Positions 1 to 12,697 are shown, counted from the first letter of the stretch. The stretch: DNA of 64,000 nucleotides from Megachile rotundata (GCF_050947335.1 NC_134997.1:5084001-5148000), one strand, 5' to 3'. Numbers and translations: made by a program. Notes: generated from the letters alone by a model not told the origin.

Positions 1-3000
1 CTAACAAGAAGATCGACACCTCCTCCGAATCCTATTGCAAGGAATAGTCCTACAGATAGAATCAACGATGTAGATAGAATATATTATCCTTCAGAGAGCA
101 CCATTGCGTTTGAAAAGGATATACCTACTGTCTTTCCATATAGTTCTGAAGGACAATATCCTAGACAACACGGTTTCACCTTTGGAGCAGCAACAGCACT
201 ACCAGCAGCTGCACCACCATCAGCTGCACCACCTCCACCAACTCCAGTACTCCGTGAATACTCGCCACAACAATGGAAGGATCATGTGAGTACCAAAATG
301 TTGGAATATCCAGTGAAAGTTGGTCAATAATTGCTTCGTTCATTAACACGTTGACCACGGTAGAATTTATCTATGACACTACAAATTTGATACAACCGAA
401 TACTCAAAAATAATATTTAAATATTAGTCAAAAGAAATATTTAATTTGTAATAAATAATATTAGGAACTATATTACAGATTTTTACATAAAATGGCAAAT
501 ATAATTCGCAATAATATTCTTCCTTTTAAAGTTTAAAGTTTACAGACTCATTAATGACAGCATCTAGCAGAAAAAAGATTATTTTATCACGTATGTTGCA
601 ACGTTCAGTTCATACACTGTTTAGAAATAAAAGTTTGAGTCCAATAAAACATTTGACCTTTCCTTGTATTGTGCAATAATCAAGAAATGAAAGAAGTTCA
701 TTTTAAAGTAACAATTCAACGATTATGTACTTTCTTGCACAATAATGACTAACTTCGTTTGGTGATTATCTAGGATAGAGGGTCCCTTATCGATTTTCAT
801 CATGCAGTAATTTTCTTCTATAATAATTACTGCTGTATAGCATAAGTATAGTACAAAAAATGTTTTTATCTATACCTACAAAGCTAAGATTGAGCAATGA
901 TTACCTATGTAGGAAAAGGTTATTTAAAGTGTTGCCAATATATTTTAGTATTATTACAATCGGTGAGGAATCTTCTGTTTCAAATAATTACCGTCACTAT
1001 TTTATTCAATAAGCAAATTACTTTCGCTTTCTCAGCCTAGTGAGAACTAGTGTTATGAAGACTTCTTTGAAAGAAAAATTAGAATGTTTTGAATAATTTC
1101 AGGTGAACAATATCATCGTGAATGGGCTAGTCAAGTTTACCCTGGATATGGAAACTAATATCTACAAAACTCAAAGTGTGACCATAACCGGCCAACAAGA
1201 CAATATTATTTTTTCGCCGATCAGTCTGGCAGTGACAATGGCGATAGTCCTCGCAGGTTCTGCTGGCAGAACCTTCGACGAAGTGTCCAAGGTACTTGGA
1301 CTGGAATCTGGAGTCGACATTTCGCAGAAGTCTGAAATTGTTCATCTGATGTTTGGCCAATTGTTGAACCAACTTCTCACTAGGATAGAAGGAAGTCCTG
1401 GGCCTCGCATAGATTTCGCCACCGCCTCGTACGTGCAGGTAAAATCTCCCTTTAGCATACATATAAATTAACATAGTTTCACATAAAACGGACAAATAAT
1501 AAATCGTATTTTAATGATGTTATCATTAGGATGGCTATCCTATACGACGACAGTTCGAACTGCTTAGCGAGGCTATTTACAAGAACGCAGTAATAAATGT
1601 AGACTTTGCTAGAAACGGAAGAGCTGCCCAAATTGCGATAAATCAGTGGGTAAATGCGAAAACGCGGGGAAAAATCTCTACAATTCTGAATGACGTACCT
1701 GGACCCGAAACCAGTGTTATCCTTCTGTCAGCGCTTTATTTCAGTGGAGAATGGAACCAACATTTCTTGGAGAGGTCCACCAGAAGGTTCGTTCTTTATC
1801 CTTGAAGAAAAAAATGTATTTCTTAAAAAAGAAACAAATAATATCGCCAAAGTATTCGTAGGTATTTCACTTACACTTTTTGTCTATTTAGGAAACAGTT
1901 CTTCATCGAACCCGATAAACCGGTCGACGTCGACTTAATGTTGAATGGCGGAGATTTTCCTTTCTATGAAGATAAACAGTTGGGTGTGAAGATTCTGGCT
2001 CTTCCCTACAAAGGAAACGAAGTGAGTAACTGAATTAATTTCCCATTAAATACTAGTATTATAATTGTAAAGTTGACTGAATAACAAAACAAAGAAAAAA
2101 TTCTTCCAATATGTTCCAACAAAATTTTCCTTTCGATGTCTCATAGACCTCTATGTACATTCTTCTTCCAACGGCCGAAGGCGCAAGAGCTTTACGAGAC
2201 TTCAAAAATCAATTAACAGCAGACATAATCGAGAAGCTGATTAATAGCATGACGCTCCAGACTTGCATAATAGGATTACCGAAAATGAAGTTGACCAGCA
2301 GCCTACAATTGAAATCAACCCTCGCCGCTTTGGGTCTGAGATCCTTGTTCGATCCTTCCATGGCAGATTTGAGTCTGGTATCCGCAGGAAGAGGAACTCC
2401 GATGGAAATACAACAACGAAACAACAACGACGTGATGGTTTTCTCTCGTTCGGGCGAGCAAGACAATGAAAAAAGGGGTCATATGGTTAAACGAGGTTTC
2501 TTTTCATATGAGGATAAAGTGCGTGGACTAACCGTGCAGCAATGGTACAACGGGTTTAACATTACCAGGACACGTAATCTTCGTCACTCCAAAACACTGC
2601 CATTAGAATCCAGGAACTCTTACTCTGTGGAGGGGAACAAGCCCAACAATGACGCGAAAATCGTGAATCTTGAATCGAACAAGTATCGTTTTCAGGAGGG
2701 AGCAGCAAAGTCTAGAAGTAGAAGAGAGAGACCGATTGACCCGAATTTCTTGGAGTATTTGAACGAAAATGGGTACCGCTCGTTCGGGTTAGATGAACTG
2801 AGGAATAGCGCCAATCTGGTGAATCCTCATCTGTATGCCTCTAACGTATTGCACAAGGTGGAGATCGAAATCACTGAAAAGGGCACCGAGGCTGCAGCCG
2901 CGACCGCAGTGGTTCTGGAACGGGCTGGAAACCAGAAAAAGTTCGTAGCGAACAGACCGTTTATATTCTTCATTAGACATGACCCAACAAGACTCATACT

Positions 3001-3064
3001 TTTCTGGGGTACCCTAAATACTCCTACTCCAAATTTCCCGACTAGTAATGGGCCCAGAGGCTAA
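1..3064 (+). CDS. Long serpin (serine-protease inhibitor family), 3' five exons, 5' partial
   Basis: Exons join as <1-285, 1103-1438, 1530-1786, 1892-2021 and 2147-3064 (stop TAA at 3062-3064). Every border is GT/AG and the frame is continuous for 641 residues. The first 95 residues are a low-complexity extension rich in Pro, Ala and polar residues. The serpin fold begins in exon 2, with the helix-B motif NIIFSPISLAVTMAIVLAGS, then SVILLSALYFSGEWN in exon 3. The last exon holds the hinge GTEAAAATAVV and the C-terminal block RPFIFFIRHDPT. The Gly/Thr/Ala-rich hinge is of the inhibitory type. Counting from the hinge puts Ala at P1 and Arg at P2; a one-residue shift would make it Arg-specific. 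About 140 residues (near 2399-2818) interrupt the fold between ADLSLVSAG and HLYASNVLHK, where ordinary serpins have only a few. The insert has the basic run RSRRER. No signal peptide can be judged because the N-terminus is outside. The extension is reminiscent of long insect serpins of the Drosophila Spn28Dc type, but orthology is not established. Confidence 0.9.
286..1102 (+). other. Serpin intron
   Basis: The donor GTGAGT starts at 286 and the acceptor AG is at 1101-1102. The intron is phase 0: exon codons GAT CAT are followed by GTG AAC. The interior is AT-rich and I see no other feature in it. Positions 312-360 lie in a small open frame on the minus strand with no recognisable protein. 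Confidence 0.75.
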
Positions 3065-3640
3065 TGAGGCAGTTTTTAATTGATAATATTTATCGTTGCT
3101 TCTCGTCACACTTGCATTTATTTCCATTAAAGTTCATCAGTCTGAATGATTAGCATTAGTGTAACTAGAACTTTTATATGATGTGAGTCAGGTTCCCTAG
3201 CTTCATCAAATGTTCTCTACACATTACACTTTAATTCGGTAGATACTTTAAAGGAACCAAGCCTAACCGAGACCCTAGTTACGCCACTGGTAATCAAATA
3301 AAAATGAGCTAAATAAGATCTATTTGCTAAGAGTTGAATGACGCAGTCTTTCTTTTACAATGGATGAGAGATTGATGCCACAGGTATGTTCCTGGTACAA
3401 CCTATCGTTTTGAATGATGCGTGTGAAGTGTGAACATAATCGTGCAGTATTGATTCTCACGACCAATCTGTATTCCTGACAAAACAGTATTTTTACAGAA
3501 TTAAATGCTGTATAGTACTCTAAGTGCTTAAAGATTGCGTTTAATTGCATCTAGTTATACGTATATAGTACTGTATTTAAGTTATTATAAGAATAATTAT
3601 TTTATATAATCGTGATAAATAAATATTTTATTTTTTAAAT
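3065..3640 (+). other. Serpin 3' untranslated region
   Basis: Non-coding sequence follows the TAA stop. The first plausible poly(A) hexamer in good context is AATAAA at about 3617, which gives a 3' UTR of roughly 570 bases. The open frame on the opposite strand at 3320-3550 matches no family I know and overlaps this UTR, so I treat it as chance. Confidence 0.5.
3617..3622 (+). terminator. Candidate poly(A) signal AATAAA of the serpin gene
   Basis: AATAAA occurs in an AT-rich stretch about 550 bases after the serpin stop. A second hexamer lies near 3737. The choice between them is inferred from position only. Confidence 0.4.
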
Positions 3641-4800
3641 TATAAACATTGCGTCTGTCTTAACATTAAAATGTTAACTACGGTAAATTATTTTCTTAGT
3701 CGCTTTGCTTGGTAACTGACAAAGTTACAGTACAAATAAATATATGTAAATGTTTTTCTTTCCTTTTGTTTTATTTAAGGTACTTTACAGTTTATAATGC
3801 ATTACAATCTGAATTTGACATAAATAAAACGAAATATTTTTTTTCGTCGAGGACGGTTGTATAATAATTTACACTAACAAAATGTTAACAAACGTTTTAC
3901 ACGATATGTATCTTTGGATAATGTTGAAAGTTTACAATTCTACGTTATTCACGAATACAACCGTCTTACGGATAGATTTATCTTTCCTTTTTGAAAAATC
4001 TTACAAACTAAACAATATTGCATTTGATAATTATCATTATATGATAATAATAACTACGAAAATATTTACTTTGCGTTCATTAATTTGAAATATACTCTTT
4101 ACTTTTTCGTATTTTTTTTCTCTTTTTCAAACAACATTAGCAGAAACTCAAGAATAAATTTATTTCGATGCGATAGAGAAGCATTGCATTATTATAATGA
4201 TTGTTCTCACGAAGAATTTCTAACATACAGCGTCATACGCAAAACGATAACGTCGAACTCTTATAACGATAATTTATTTCGTGTCACGAAATAAAGTGGT
4301 CATAACCGTTATAATCGAAGATACAATAGCGGATGGTTAGGTGTTCTTTTTAAAATCTCTTTATCATTTACGTAAACAAAATTATCAATCACACATTATA
4401 TTCATTTTATATTGTTCACTGGGTTACAATTCTTAACAACCCGCAATATATCTTCTAATACTAAAGAAAGACATCAAGCTATCAAGGTCACCTAACCTCT
4501 GACTTCCTCAGGTAAAAAATCTTTATGGCAAAAGTATAGAAAACCAAATTAAACATCTATTATGGTATATATACACATATACACGAGTCCAACAAAAAGA
4601 TCGACTTTGTTTTTCATTCAAATAGCTATAAAACCTATACCACTGAAGACCTGCTAAACAAAAAGAAAGGACTGTCTTCTTGTATACTATACAGAGAAAG
4701 TCTTCAAAAGGTGCTTATACTAGGCACGTGACAAATAATTGAATTTTGTTACAATTATTGTAAACAATTTGCAACGTTTAATACTTTTCACACACAAAAG
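3641..4800. other. Intergenic region between convergent serpin and GTPBP2 genes
   Basis: The region is AT-rich. Two short open frames on the + strand (3882-4088 and 4085-4294) have biased, low-complexity composition and no family signature. Near 4561-4585 there is an alternating TATA/CACA stretch. Nothing else is supportable. The serpin (+) and GTPBP2 (-) converge on this interval, so it probably holds both transcript ends. Confidence 0.5.
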
Positions 4801-4806
4801 TTTATT
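4801..4806 (-). terminator. Candidate poly(A) signal of GTPBP2
   Basis: TTTATT on the + strand reads AATAAA on the gene strand, just after the stop codon at 4811-4813. This would give a very short 3' UTR. Further TTTATT hexamers lie at lower coordinates, so the true end may be further on. Confidence 0.35.
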
Positions 4807-4810
4807 CGGT

Positions 4811-7152
4811 TTATTGCATATTATTCTGTTGCCCTATCAAAGGAAATATTTGCGTAATTTTACCGATCCCTTTAGTGCGTCCCTCCCGTAACAATAAACG
4901 CATACCAACGTGCAAGTATTCCGGATGATTAACAAACCTAAACAAAACAGAGGCTGTGTCGTTCGTTTGCAGACCTCTGTCTTTAGCGTCCATTATTCCT
5001 TTAATAATACACGTTTGTCTTACATTTCCTATGTGCACGGTTGTTTGAAAACCAGAGAATATCGCAGTTGCATGATACACTATTAACACAGTTGCCTAAA
5101 AAAATTAATAAAAATTGAGTGTTAATGTATTTAATACGAAATATTGAAATATGAGTACATACTTGAAAGAAAAGCGTTGCATGTGGCTGGTCCCACACTG
5201 ATACTAGAACCATTCCAGGTCGTAAATGGGGTAATGGGGGACTTCGGTTTGTTGGAGGTGCTAATGTTAGACTAGCACTCTGTGAGGCTCTCACTAAGCA
5301 ACATGGAGCTTTATTGCGATGTAAACTAACCACTTTAACCGGACTAAATTCACCGTCTGGTAGAGGACCAACTAACAATCGAGTACCTGGAGCAATCGCT
5401 CCTTTCACAAGTAATCCTCCTAAAACAGGTTCGTTCAAACCCGCTACTCTGTAAAACAAAATACATTGGATGTGTGAAATGTATGAGCAGTCGATCGTAC
5501 ATCTGTACAGAAACATACCTAAATGTTTCATCAATTTGAAACAGACACGATTCGGAATCTGATTCCGTAGAATTAACATCGTACGTTGGTAAGTTCTTGA
5601 TGAAATTGGTCAAATTTTCCAAGCCCTCTCCGGTAACACAACTTACATTAAAAACTGGCACTATGTTTGACTCGTAATCCCACGTCATTTGACTGTTATT
5701 GTACATGACTAATTGTTTAGAATACCCTTGCGCGTTAATAGCATTCTCTAGCTGATTTATTGTTTCTGGAATACTATAAAAACCCAGGTCGATTTTGTTT
5801 ACAACTACGAAGAACGGGAGACCTAGAGTGAGGCACAATGTCATATGTTCCTGCGAAGCTTCATTCACAGGCGGTGCCACGACTAGCATCACGTGATGAG
5901 GTGAATATCCTAAGGGATGGATCCATAAACACCATGTCGACTAATTCTCAAATCTGTTCAGATAATTCTAATTTTTGTACCTGTAAGACCCAATACCGTT
6001 GTCCTCAAATACTTCCGATGCCCGGCTAGGTCTATAAATGTGACTACTTTTGAAGCGTGTTCACATATCTCTTCTGCAGTTGCCATTTCCGCATAATTCA
6101 AGACGTGCCCATCATTGTCGAAGCCTATAATTTCGTGCGATATCGATGACGTTCTACCCGTTTTTATCTCGTGAAGATGACGCAACATGTTCAGTCTCGC
6201 TCTTCCTCTACCATTGTCTAATTCACCTTGGGTTAATACACCTGTGTACATTATGAACGCATTAAAATTCATATTTTATTTGTAACTAGGTGAACCGGAC
6301 AAATAATGAATGTAGCAGAGTAAACTCTAAGTATATTTCTCTACCTTAAATGTCCTCTGCTAATCCTCTCACCTAAGAGAGTTGACTTTCCAGCATCCTG
6401 TGCACCAGTGACAGCAAGTCTTAAATCGACTATACTATCCTGATCTTCCCTGTCTCCTTTCCTTAACTTTCTCACCAGCACCTCTGCTACCCGCATTTCC
6501 TCTTTGTTGTTACTGTGTGTGGGCATACCTTTATTTTTAGAATTGGCAAGCCTTTCACGTAATATACTTGTTGTAGCACCTAATCTAGCTGCCATATCAT
6601 TTAAGGTTTTTAGAGATGCTTTCATATCTTCTCTTGTTAAGCCTGTTAACTTTCCATTGTCCTCCACACCTAAAAACCAAATTTTTATTAATATGACTTA
6701 AAGTAGGGATCTGGAGATACAAACATCCAGAAATCTAGAAATATAAGTATGTAAGGGCCTAATGATCTAGGGGTATAGAGATTTAGGTATACATGAATGT
6801 AGGGATTCAGAAATATATGATTGTAAATAACATTCACGTTTTGCTTTTATAGTATAAATTTACAATTTTTCTTACCAATCTGATAGATTGCTTCACCATG
6901 TCCTTCCCTAAGTCTCCATTTCATTTGAGTTACAAGATGTTCAAATCGCTGACTGGATGGGTTTATCAACTTTAACTTATATTCAATATTACCCTGTTCA
7001 GGTTCTGGTGGTAATCTTTCTTCTTGATCATCTTCAATGCTGGAATTTTCACAATCCGACATTCCATTCCCTTCATTTTCCGAGTCATTCCAACTTTCCT
7101 TTCTCATGTTTTTTCCATTGTCTGGATCAAACAATTCTAGGAATGACTCCAT
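4811..7152 (-). CDS. GTPBP2: GTP-binding protein 2 (GTPBP2), EF-Tu-like translational GTPase
   Basis: Six exons on the minus strand, 7152-6876, 6669-6373, 6241-5981, 5909-5519, 5448-5163 and 5095-4811, join through GT/AG borders into 598 residues, close to the vertebrate length. The start is the ATG at 7152-7150, ten or so bases inside an acceptor, so a 5' leader intron exists. After an acidic N-terminal region of about 90 residues come the GTPase motifs: P-loop GAQDAGKST at 181-189, TSS near 222, DLAGH at 262-266, NKID at 316-319 and SCVTGEG at 368-374. The EF-Tu-like barrel domains follow, including FQTTVHIGNVRQTC and the block FRFVNHPEYLHVGMRLLLRE. The segment GELDNGRGRARLNMLRHLHE matches GTPBP2 better than its paralogue GTPBP1, which carries Phe and Gln at the equivalent places. 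In mammals GTPBP2 works with Pelota in rescue of stalled ribosomes. No lesion is visible. Confidence 0.93.
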
Positions 7153-9183
7153 ATCTGTAAAAAAATATATATACCTCAATAGTTGTTTCAAGCATTGAAA
7201 GTAACAACCTAATAATAAATTAATTGTATTGTATATGAATAAAACCTATTTTGTAAGCTTAGACTATTAAAAGTAACAATATTTTTCTGCTATTGTAGCC
7301 AACAATTCTGAATGAAATCTAGTTCATTAATTGTGAGTTGCGACACCACATTTCATCACACTGAAATATTGCCTATTACATGTATTGTGCACATTGTAAA
7401 ATTTTATTTATTTTGAACAAGAAAAATTAGTATTTCAAAAAAACAACTAATTAATATTATAAAAAAGTTTTTAATTATAATATTTATGAATATTAATTTC
7501 AAATTATTACAAAAATATTTTAAAAAAATAATAATTTTATATAAAAATTTTAAATTTTGCAATAACATTTGGCAATAACAAATGGGTTGATAAGACATAA
7601 ACTGTTCGATTGAAGCACGTATAGCGATATTGCGTCAGGAATGATTCAATATTTTCAGATTATGTCAATTTTAGAGTAAATAATTTTCACCTTTTCCCAG
7701 ATCAATTCATGTTTATACAGATTTCAAGGTTCGACAAAGTTAAATTATATTTAGAAAGACTACAAGTTGTAAAATAATCAAGCGCGCCAAATCCGCCACA
7801 ATACGCTTTAACAGTTGTACGTATACGTAATATCACACGACACACTGAAAACGAAAACAAAACTGTGTGCAAACAAAATGTATTCGATTCGTGGATGAGC
7901 GTGTATTTGTGGATCACGATTACGTTCGTTAAATCGATAAATACAAGCATCGGAAAAAAAAACATATCTACTTTCTAACAAATGATTATTGCAAGACTAA
8001 ATCTGACAGCTACGTGATAGAGAAAAACATCGTTTATTAGACGCGAATTTGTGATGATTCAACAAGAAATATTTCAAACTTACTGCATTTTATAGATCAG
8101 TATTTCTTTCTCCACAGTACAATCCAAAATCGAAATTCTGTTCGATACTCACGACGAAGTTAAATTACATTACATGAACACCTCTCACTTTCCCTCCCGT
8201 TTTTTAATACACGATCAAACACGATTGAATCGCGACCTGTCTACTACCAGCTTTACCAATCCATTCTTAAGTTCCAAACAGATTTAGTTCCAACTCGACG
8301 CATCCGTAAACAGATGACGCTTCGAGCGCCATATTGTGGCTCCACCTTTAGGGTAAAGAAATTATTAGTTCCTTGGAAACGCAGGATAACAGGTCATAAT
8401 AATCGTTTTGGTCATGGAATTTGTTTAAACGAAAGACAATTTGTCATTGTTCAGCGATATCGAAGAAATTTTTGTCATTGTCACCAGTAATCAGTAGACC
8501 TAACCTCATTTGAGACTATATAACATGAGATCGTTTACAGAACTCTTGAATTGTGTGTATTCGCGCATGATCAGAGGGGAATATATGTATATTATTCGTT
8601 CCACGGGAGATCATACTCAATTCGCGCAATTTGGCTAACTTCAATAGCTTCCCCACTATTATACGCCTTTTACTCAGTTGATCATGTACACGGTGGATAA
8701 AAATATACGAAATAGACGTACATCCGGATTGATTAAGTGATATTGCTCATGAACCGTATTTGGTAATCATAGTCTTTTTGTAAAGTTTAATAATTTTTGA
8801 ATTTCCACATTTTCAAGTTCTCAAATTTTCTATTTCCCAAATTTACAACTGCCCAAATTGTCAAATATTTAAATTTTTAAACTCTCAAATCTCCGGTTTC
8901 AAATTTCTGACTTTTTTGGTATCTAAAGATTCAAATTTCCATATTCTCAAGTCCCTACATTTCCAAATTTCTATAATCAAGTTTTCGAAAACCACAGGGT
9001 ATATTTGTTTCGCGCCATGAAATCATACATGCGCAAGCGCGTAATCCTTAGTTACCAAGGGTATCTGAACCAATCAGAAGTGACATGCGCAAACCGAATA
9101 AAAACTTGTTGTTCAAAGAGTATGATCTTTGGTGGAACGAGTGTATATACAAGTTTTGTCGCGTTAGAAAAATTTCGACGCTG
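7153..9183. other. Divergent upstream region between GTPBP2 and BTBD7
   Basis: GTPBP2 (-) and BTBD7 (+) point away from each other here. On the minus strand the acceptor TTTTTTTACAG lies just before the GTPBP2 start, so a leader exon must lie higher. One candidate donor, GTAAGT on the minus strand, is the reverse complement of ACTTAC at about 8079-8084. The most GC-rich, non-repetitive stretch (about 8200-8360) is a plausible GTPBP2 promoter. Positions 7400-7560 are almost pure A/T. Open frames here show no family signature. Confidence 0.45.
8805..8990. repeat. Short AATT-core periodic array, pyrimidine-rich on the + strand
   Basis: Repeated words of the form CAAATTTCC, CAAATTTTC and CAAATTGTC are spaced by roughly 8-16 bases. 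This is a small degenerate member of the array family found throughout the window. Confidence 0.6.
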
Positions 9184-9215
9184 TTTATATGCATTAAATT
9201 GATACTGTTATCAGT
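9184..9215 (+). promoter_or_regulatory. Candidate BTBD7 core promoter (TATA-like box plus initiator)
   Basis: TTTATAT at 9184-9190 lies 23-29 bases before the A of a TCAGT motif at 9211-9215, which matches the arthropod initiator consensus. The sequence just downstream is clearly less AT-rich than the flanks and leads to a good splice donor at 9645. The spacing is right for a TATA/Inr promoter. This is inference from motif spacing only. Confidence 0.35.
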
Positions 9216-9644
9216 GAACGTGCCGCGAACATAAACAAACTGTTTCACGCGCTATTTTCAACGTTCTGCGTTATTTTCGTTTCATTTATCTTCAATCCGT
9301 AGTAGTTAGCATGTCTACCACCGTCGGGGTTTGTTTTCGTGCGACCAGACGGTTTGCTGTAACTGTAATTATGTGTCCTCGTATACACGGTTCTATTTAC
9401 TTAACGTGTCCAAACGGTGGTTCGTCGTAGAGATTTTTCTCACAAATTTCGACGACATGGGGATACGCGGGTTACGAATCGTACGCATAGTGCCGTGACC
9501 AAGTTTTATTTACATGCAGACTAAAGTTGACGAGTATAAACATGGCCGTCGCGCTTTGTGATGATTACTCGTGCCAGTTTGAATTCGAGAAAGCACGGAG
9601 AGAATGAAAATAATGGATGGAACGCGTATAGCTGAGATATCCAG
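9213..9644 (+). other. Probable 5' non-coding exon of BTBD7
   Basis: The stretch is richer in CG dinucleotides than its flanks. It ends in the donor CCAG/GTAACG with GT at 9645-9646. It would splice to the acceptor at 12543-12544, which opens the exon containing the BTBD7 start codon. The upstream limit depends on the candidate initiator and is uncertain. Confidence 0.35.
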
Positions 9645-12544
9645 GTAACGAAACTCTTGGTGCATCCTGGATCTCCTCAACGCCTGCCTCGTCTAATTAC
9701 AACTTGCTCGTTTACCCATCGTTCATGTATCTTGGTTTTATCGTGCACCTACCTGCACGTTCGTTATTAGATACATGTTTCGTTTTTTTCTCTTTTATTC
9801 TCGTCTATTCTTTCTTCGCGTAACCGCGAAGGTGACTGAACTTGCCAGACTACGTCATACGCAGTGCTAACCACGTAACGCGATCGCAATCATAGCTCAG
9901 CTGACTACTATTGACCTATTGATGTGTTGCTGTCAGTAGTTGCCTGAGCTGTTTTGTAATGGAGTTTGTTGGATGCTGTATCTCATTTCTGTTCTTTTGA
10001 TATTTCGTTTTTTGCAGAATTAGTGCTTTCTAGTGCATTTTGATGTAATGTGTAGTGCAATTATAATGGATTGTGCTTTTTATAAGTGTTTCATTTTACA
10101 GTGCAAGTAATGTATCTGAAAAATATTGTGTGTATCTATGCATCATGTGTACAGTATATTTATATTTGTTCAATTTTTATTGATTTATGATTGTCTTTCA
10201 TTTTATTTATTTTGAAGGCCTTATATGTTATATTGTAATTGAACAGAGTCACTGTGTACAGGTGTGCAATTTGTTTATCATATATAGATGACATTTTTGT
10301 TAACTATAAGTGTAATAAAATTTATATTTATGGTGATGTTTAAAAAGTCTCTAAATTTGATACAGTGTATATATGTTTAAATCATTTGTTTTGAAAGTTG
10401 TATAAGTACACTTTTATCTATTTCAAGATATTAAATGATTTGCATTTCGGTTTATTTGGAAATATTAAAATAATTATAGACATTATGATTTCACATTTAA
10501 AGAGTCAAATGTGTCAGGCATACACTTTCACATGATATTATCGAACACGGGTAATAAAATTTCAACATGTTCAAAATGGATGAAATCAGTGATGGTACAT
10601 TCAAGGGTAGTAAATTCTGCCTCGTTCGCAAACATGTTAATGTATAAGTATCAACAAATAATACCTTTACTTAATAAAATGAAATATATATATTGTTATA
10701 ATATCGTATTTATTGCATTGCTACCTAAGATATTCAAATTCATCATGCAAATATACATAATAAATATTCTCAATTCCTTTTAATAACTGCAATTGTTTTT
10801 CTCTTAACAATGATAAATCTTCTATAAACAAAATTATTATTGGAATTTGTAACTACATTAATCATATTATCGATTTTATCAAAATCAGACTTATACAGCT
10901 TTCAAATCAGAGAGAGAGGATGAAAGATGATTTTTTGAAGTTTTCACAAAATCAGATTATCTGCATACGGTTATTCTGTAACTACGAACAATTATGAAAC
11001 TAGATGTATATTTATGCGGCTAGAGCTTAGAATGTATCCGTTATTCATTGATTATGTTTATTCTAAATCATTTTTATTATGAATTACATAAACCCTTAAA
11101 TTTATGTCTATTTATTATGATTTTATTATTTGTACAATTATATTTGAATATTATTTGTAATAGAAATACACCATGAGAAATATTAAACTAGATTATTAAT
11201 AAATTTTTTAACCTGTTAAATATGTTCAAGCTTAACCAGAATACAATCATTTTTTCTTATATATTGCTTATGCGCTACAATCATGACACAGTTCGAAAAA
11301 TATGAGTTTAAATGTTTTGAAGTGTTATAACATTCTATAGGTATTCTATAAAAACAGTTTTAAGTTCATATTTTTATTTTACATTGTTACATGTACCAAT
11401 ATATATATATATATATATATATATACACGTTATTGTATATTTAACCAGAAAAATTGAAACAAATATTAAGCAAATATTAATGTGTTTTTACAACAAAATT
11501 TCTAGCCTTTATTTTCTTTGTACCTATTTTACATTTATTTCCATTCCAGATCAACATTTATTTTTAATTGAACTTTAGTACACAGCAATTTCAATATAGC
11601 AATTTACTGTTTTTGTCGCTAAAAATACTATGCTGTCCAGAATTAATTCTTTTTAATAGCAAGTTGTATCAAAAAACAGTATTTACGATACAATTAAATA
11701 TACCCTATTGCTCTTGCAATTCTTCAGTGATAAAGAAGTCTTTCAAAAGAGATCAGGCATAAATTATTGTTATCATTTTTCTGTTCTTGAGCTTTGCAAA
11801 AGTGTTCATTTAGATGTGCTTGTCTGCAAGAAATTTTGATTTTTTTTACACAACATTTGCGCTTCTTAAAAGCTTCTACTTAGATTAGACAATTGAAAAG
11901 CGCTAAAAGAAATTTTGGAACAACCTGATAAACATTTTATTGAACATGTGATTACTTTGAAACAATTTGTTCCTTTCAAGCCTCGATAATATCGTCGGAA
12001 ATGGGTGAAAAAAGTTTCAAGCATTGAAACGTATCCATTTAAAAGGCGCTTCCGAATCAATGCAGTACACTTTCTAGGTAAATATCGTACGTTGGATAAA
12101 GTGAAAGTTTAAGATGTGATCGGTAACTTTCATTTATTTTTACGTAAATCGTTTTCGACGCGTGGAACATATTTACGAAAAAAAATCATAACAGATCTTT
12201 AAACAATGAAACTTAAAGGCGCGAAATAAATTGACCGGTTTATTCACGTGGTCAATTTATTTTTGTAAAATAAATATTGTCCATGCAAGCAACTATAGAA
12301 TCGATGCATGTAAATTCTTTAATTTTTTGTTGAAACACGAAAACTGTGTGTTTTGGCTTTTATCGGTCCCCAATTTGGACGTCCAGTTTTTCTGTATTTC
12401 TGTGTAAAATAATATTTCGATGAAATTGTATAATTGAATTCTACTTAATCATTGAAATAAGTTTGAGCGTCGTTAAACGCGTTATACATACCAATTTTAT
12501 TAGATATATGTATTGATGGTATAAAGGATGCACAATGATTGCAG
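9645..12544 (+). other. Probable BTBD7 leader intron
   Basis: AT-rich interval between the proposed leader exon and the first coding exon. It contains an alternating TA microsatellite near 11400-11425. Several short open frames (for example 10511-10783 and 11384-11762) have AT-driven composition and no recognisable domain. I see nothing else. Confidence 0.4.
11399..11425. repeat. (TA)n microsatellite
   Basis: An uninterrupted alternating AT/TA run of about 26 bases in the BTBD7 leader intron. Confidence 0.9.
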
Positions 12545-12697
12545 GCTGTGTTGTCTGGGTGAGCAATGAATGTATTCCGAATTTTGACACCGTGTGTATT
12601 GCAACGTAGACGACCAAAGGAGGCAGATAATTCCGATAAAAGGGATTGCTGGTTCGTGAAAAGACGGCGTGGAGATGCTTCCTACATGATACATAGA
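12545..12697 (+). other. BTBD7 5' leader or alternative N-terminal extension
   Basis: The exon opens after an acceptor (AG at 12543-12544). An ATG at 12566 is in frame with the preferred start at 12698 and would add 44 residues rich in Arg and Lys (RRRPKE, KRRRGD). A stop codon TGA lies six bases before it. The preferred start is 12698, because the residues that follow, MGASASS, match the vertebrate BTBD7 start MGANASN, an N-myristoylation-type end. Confidence 0.5.

Noticed and set aside
1690..1938. 82-codon + strand frame overlapping serpin exon 3
   Set aside because: Shadow frame; the spliced serpin frame reads through the same exon with family motifs.
3320..3550. 76-codon minus-strand frame after the serpin stop
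   Set aside because: Lies in the serpin 3' UTR and has no recognisable motif.
6341..6372. Extension of GTPBP2 exon 2 to the AAG/GTAGAG donor at 6344
   Set aside because: It would insert residues after the P-loop that the family lacks and shift the phase. The GTGAGA donor at 6372 joins exon 3 to give STLLGVLTQGELDNG, as in homologs.
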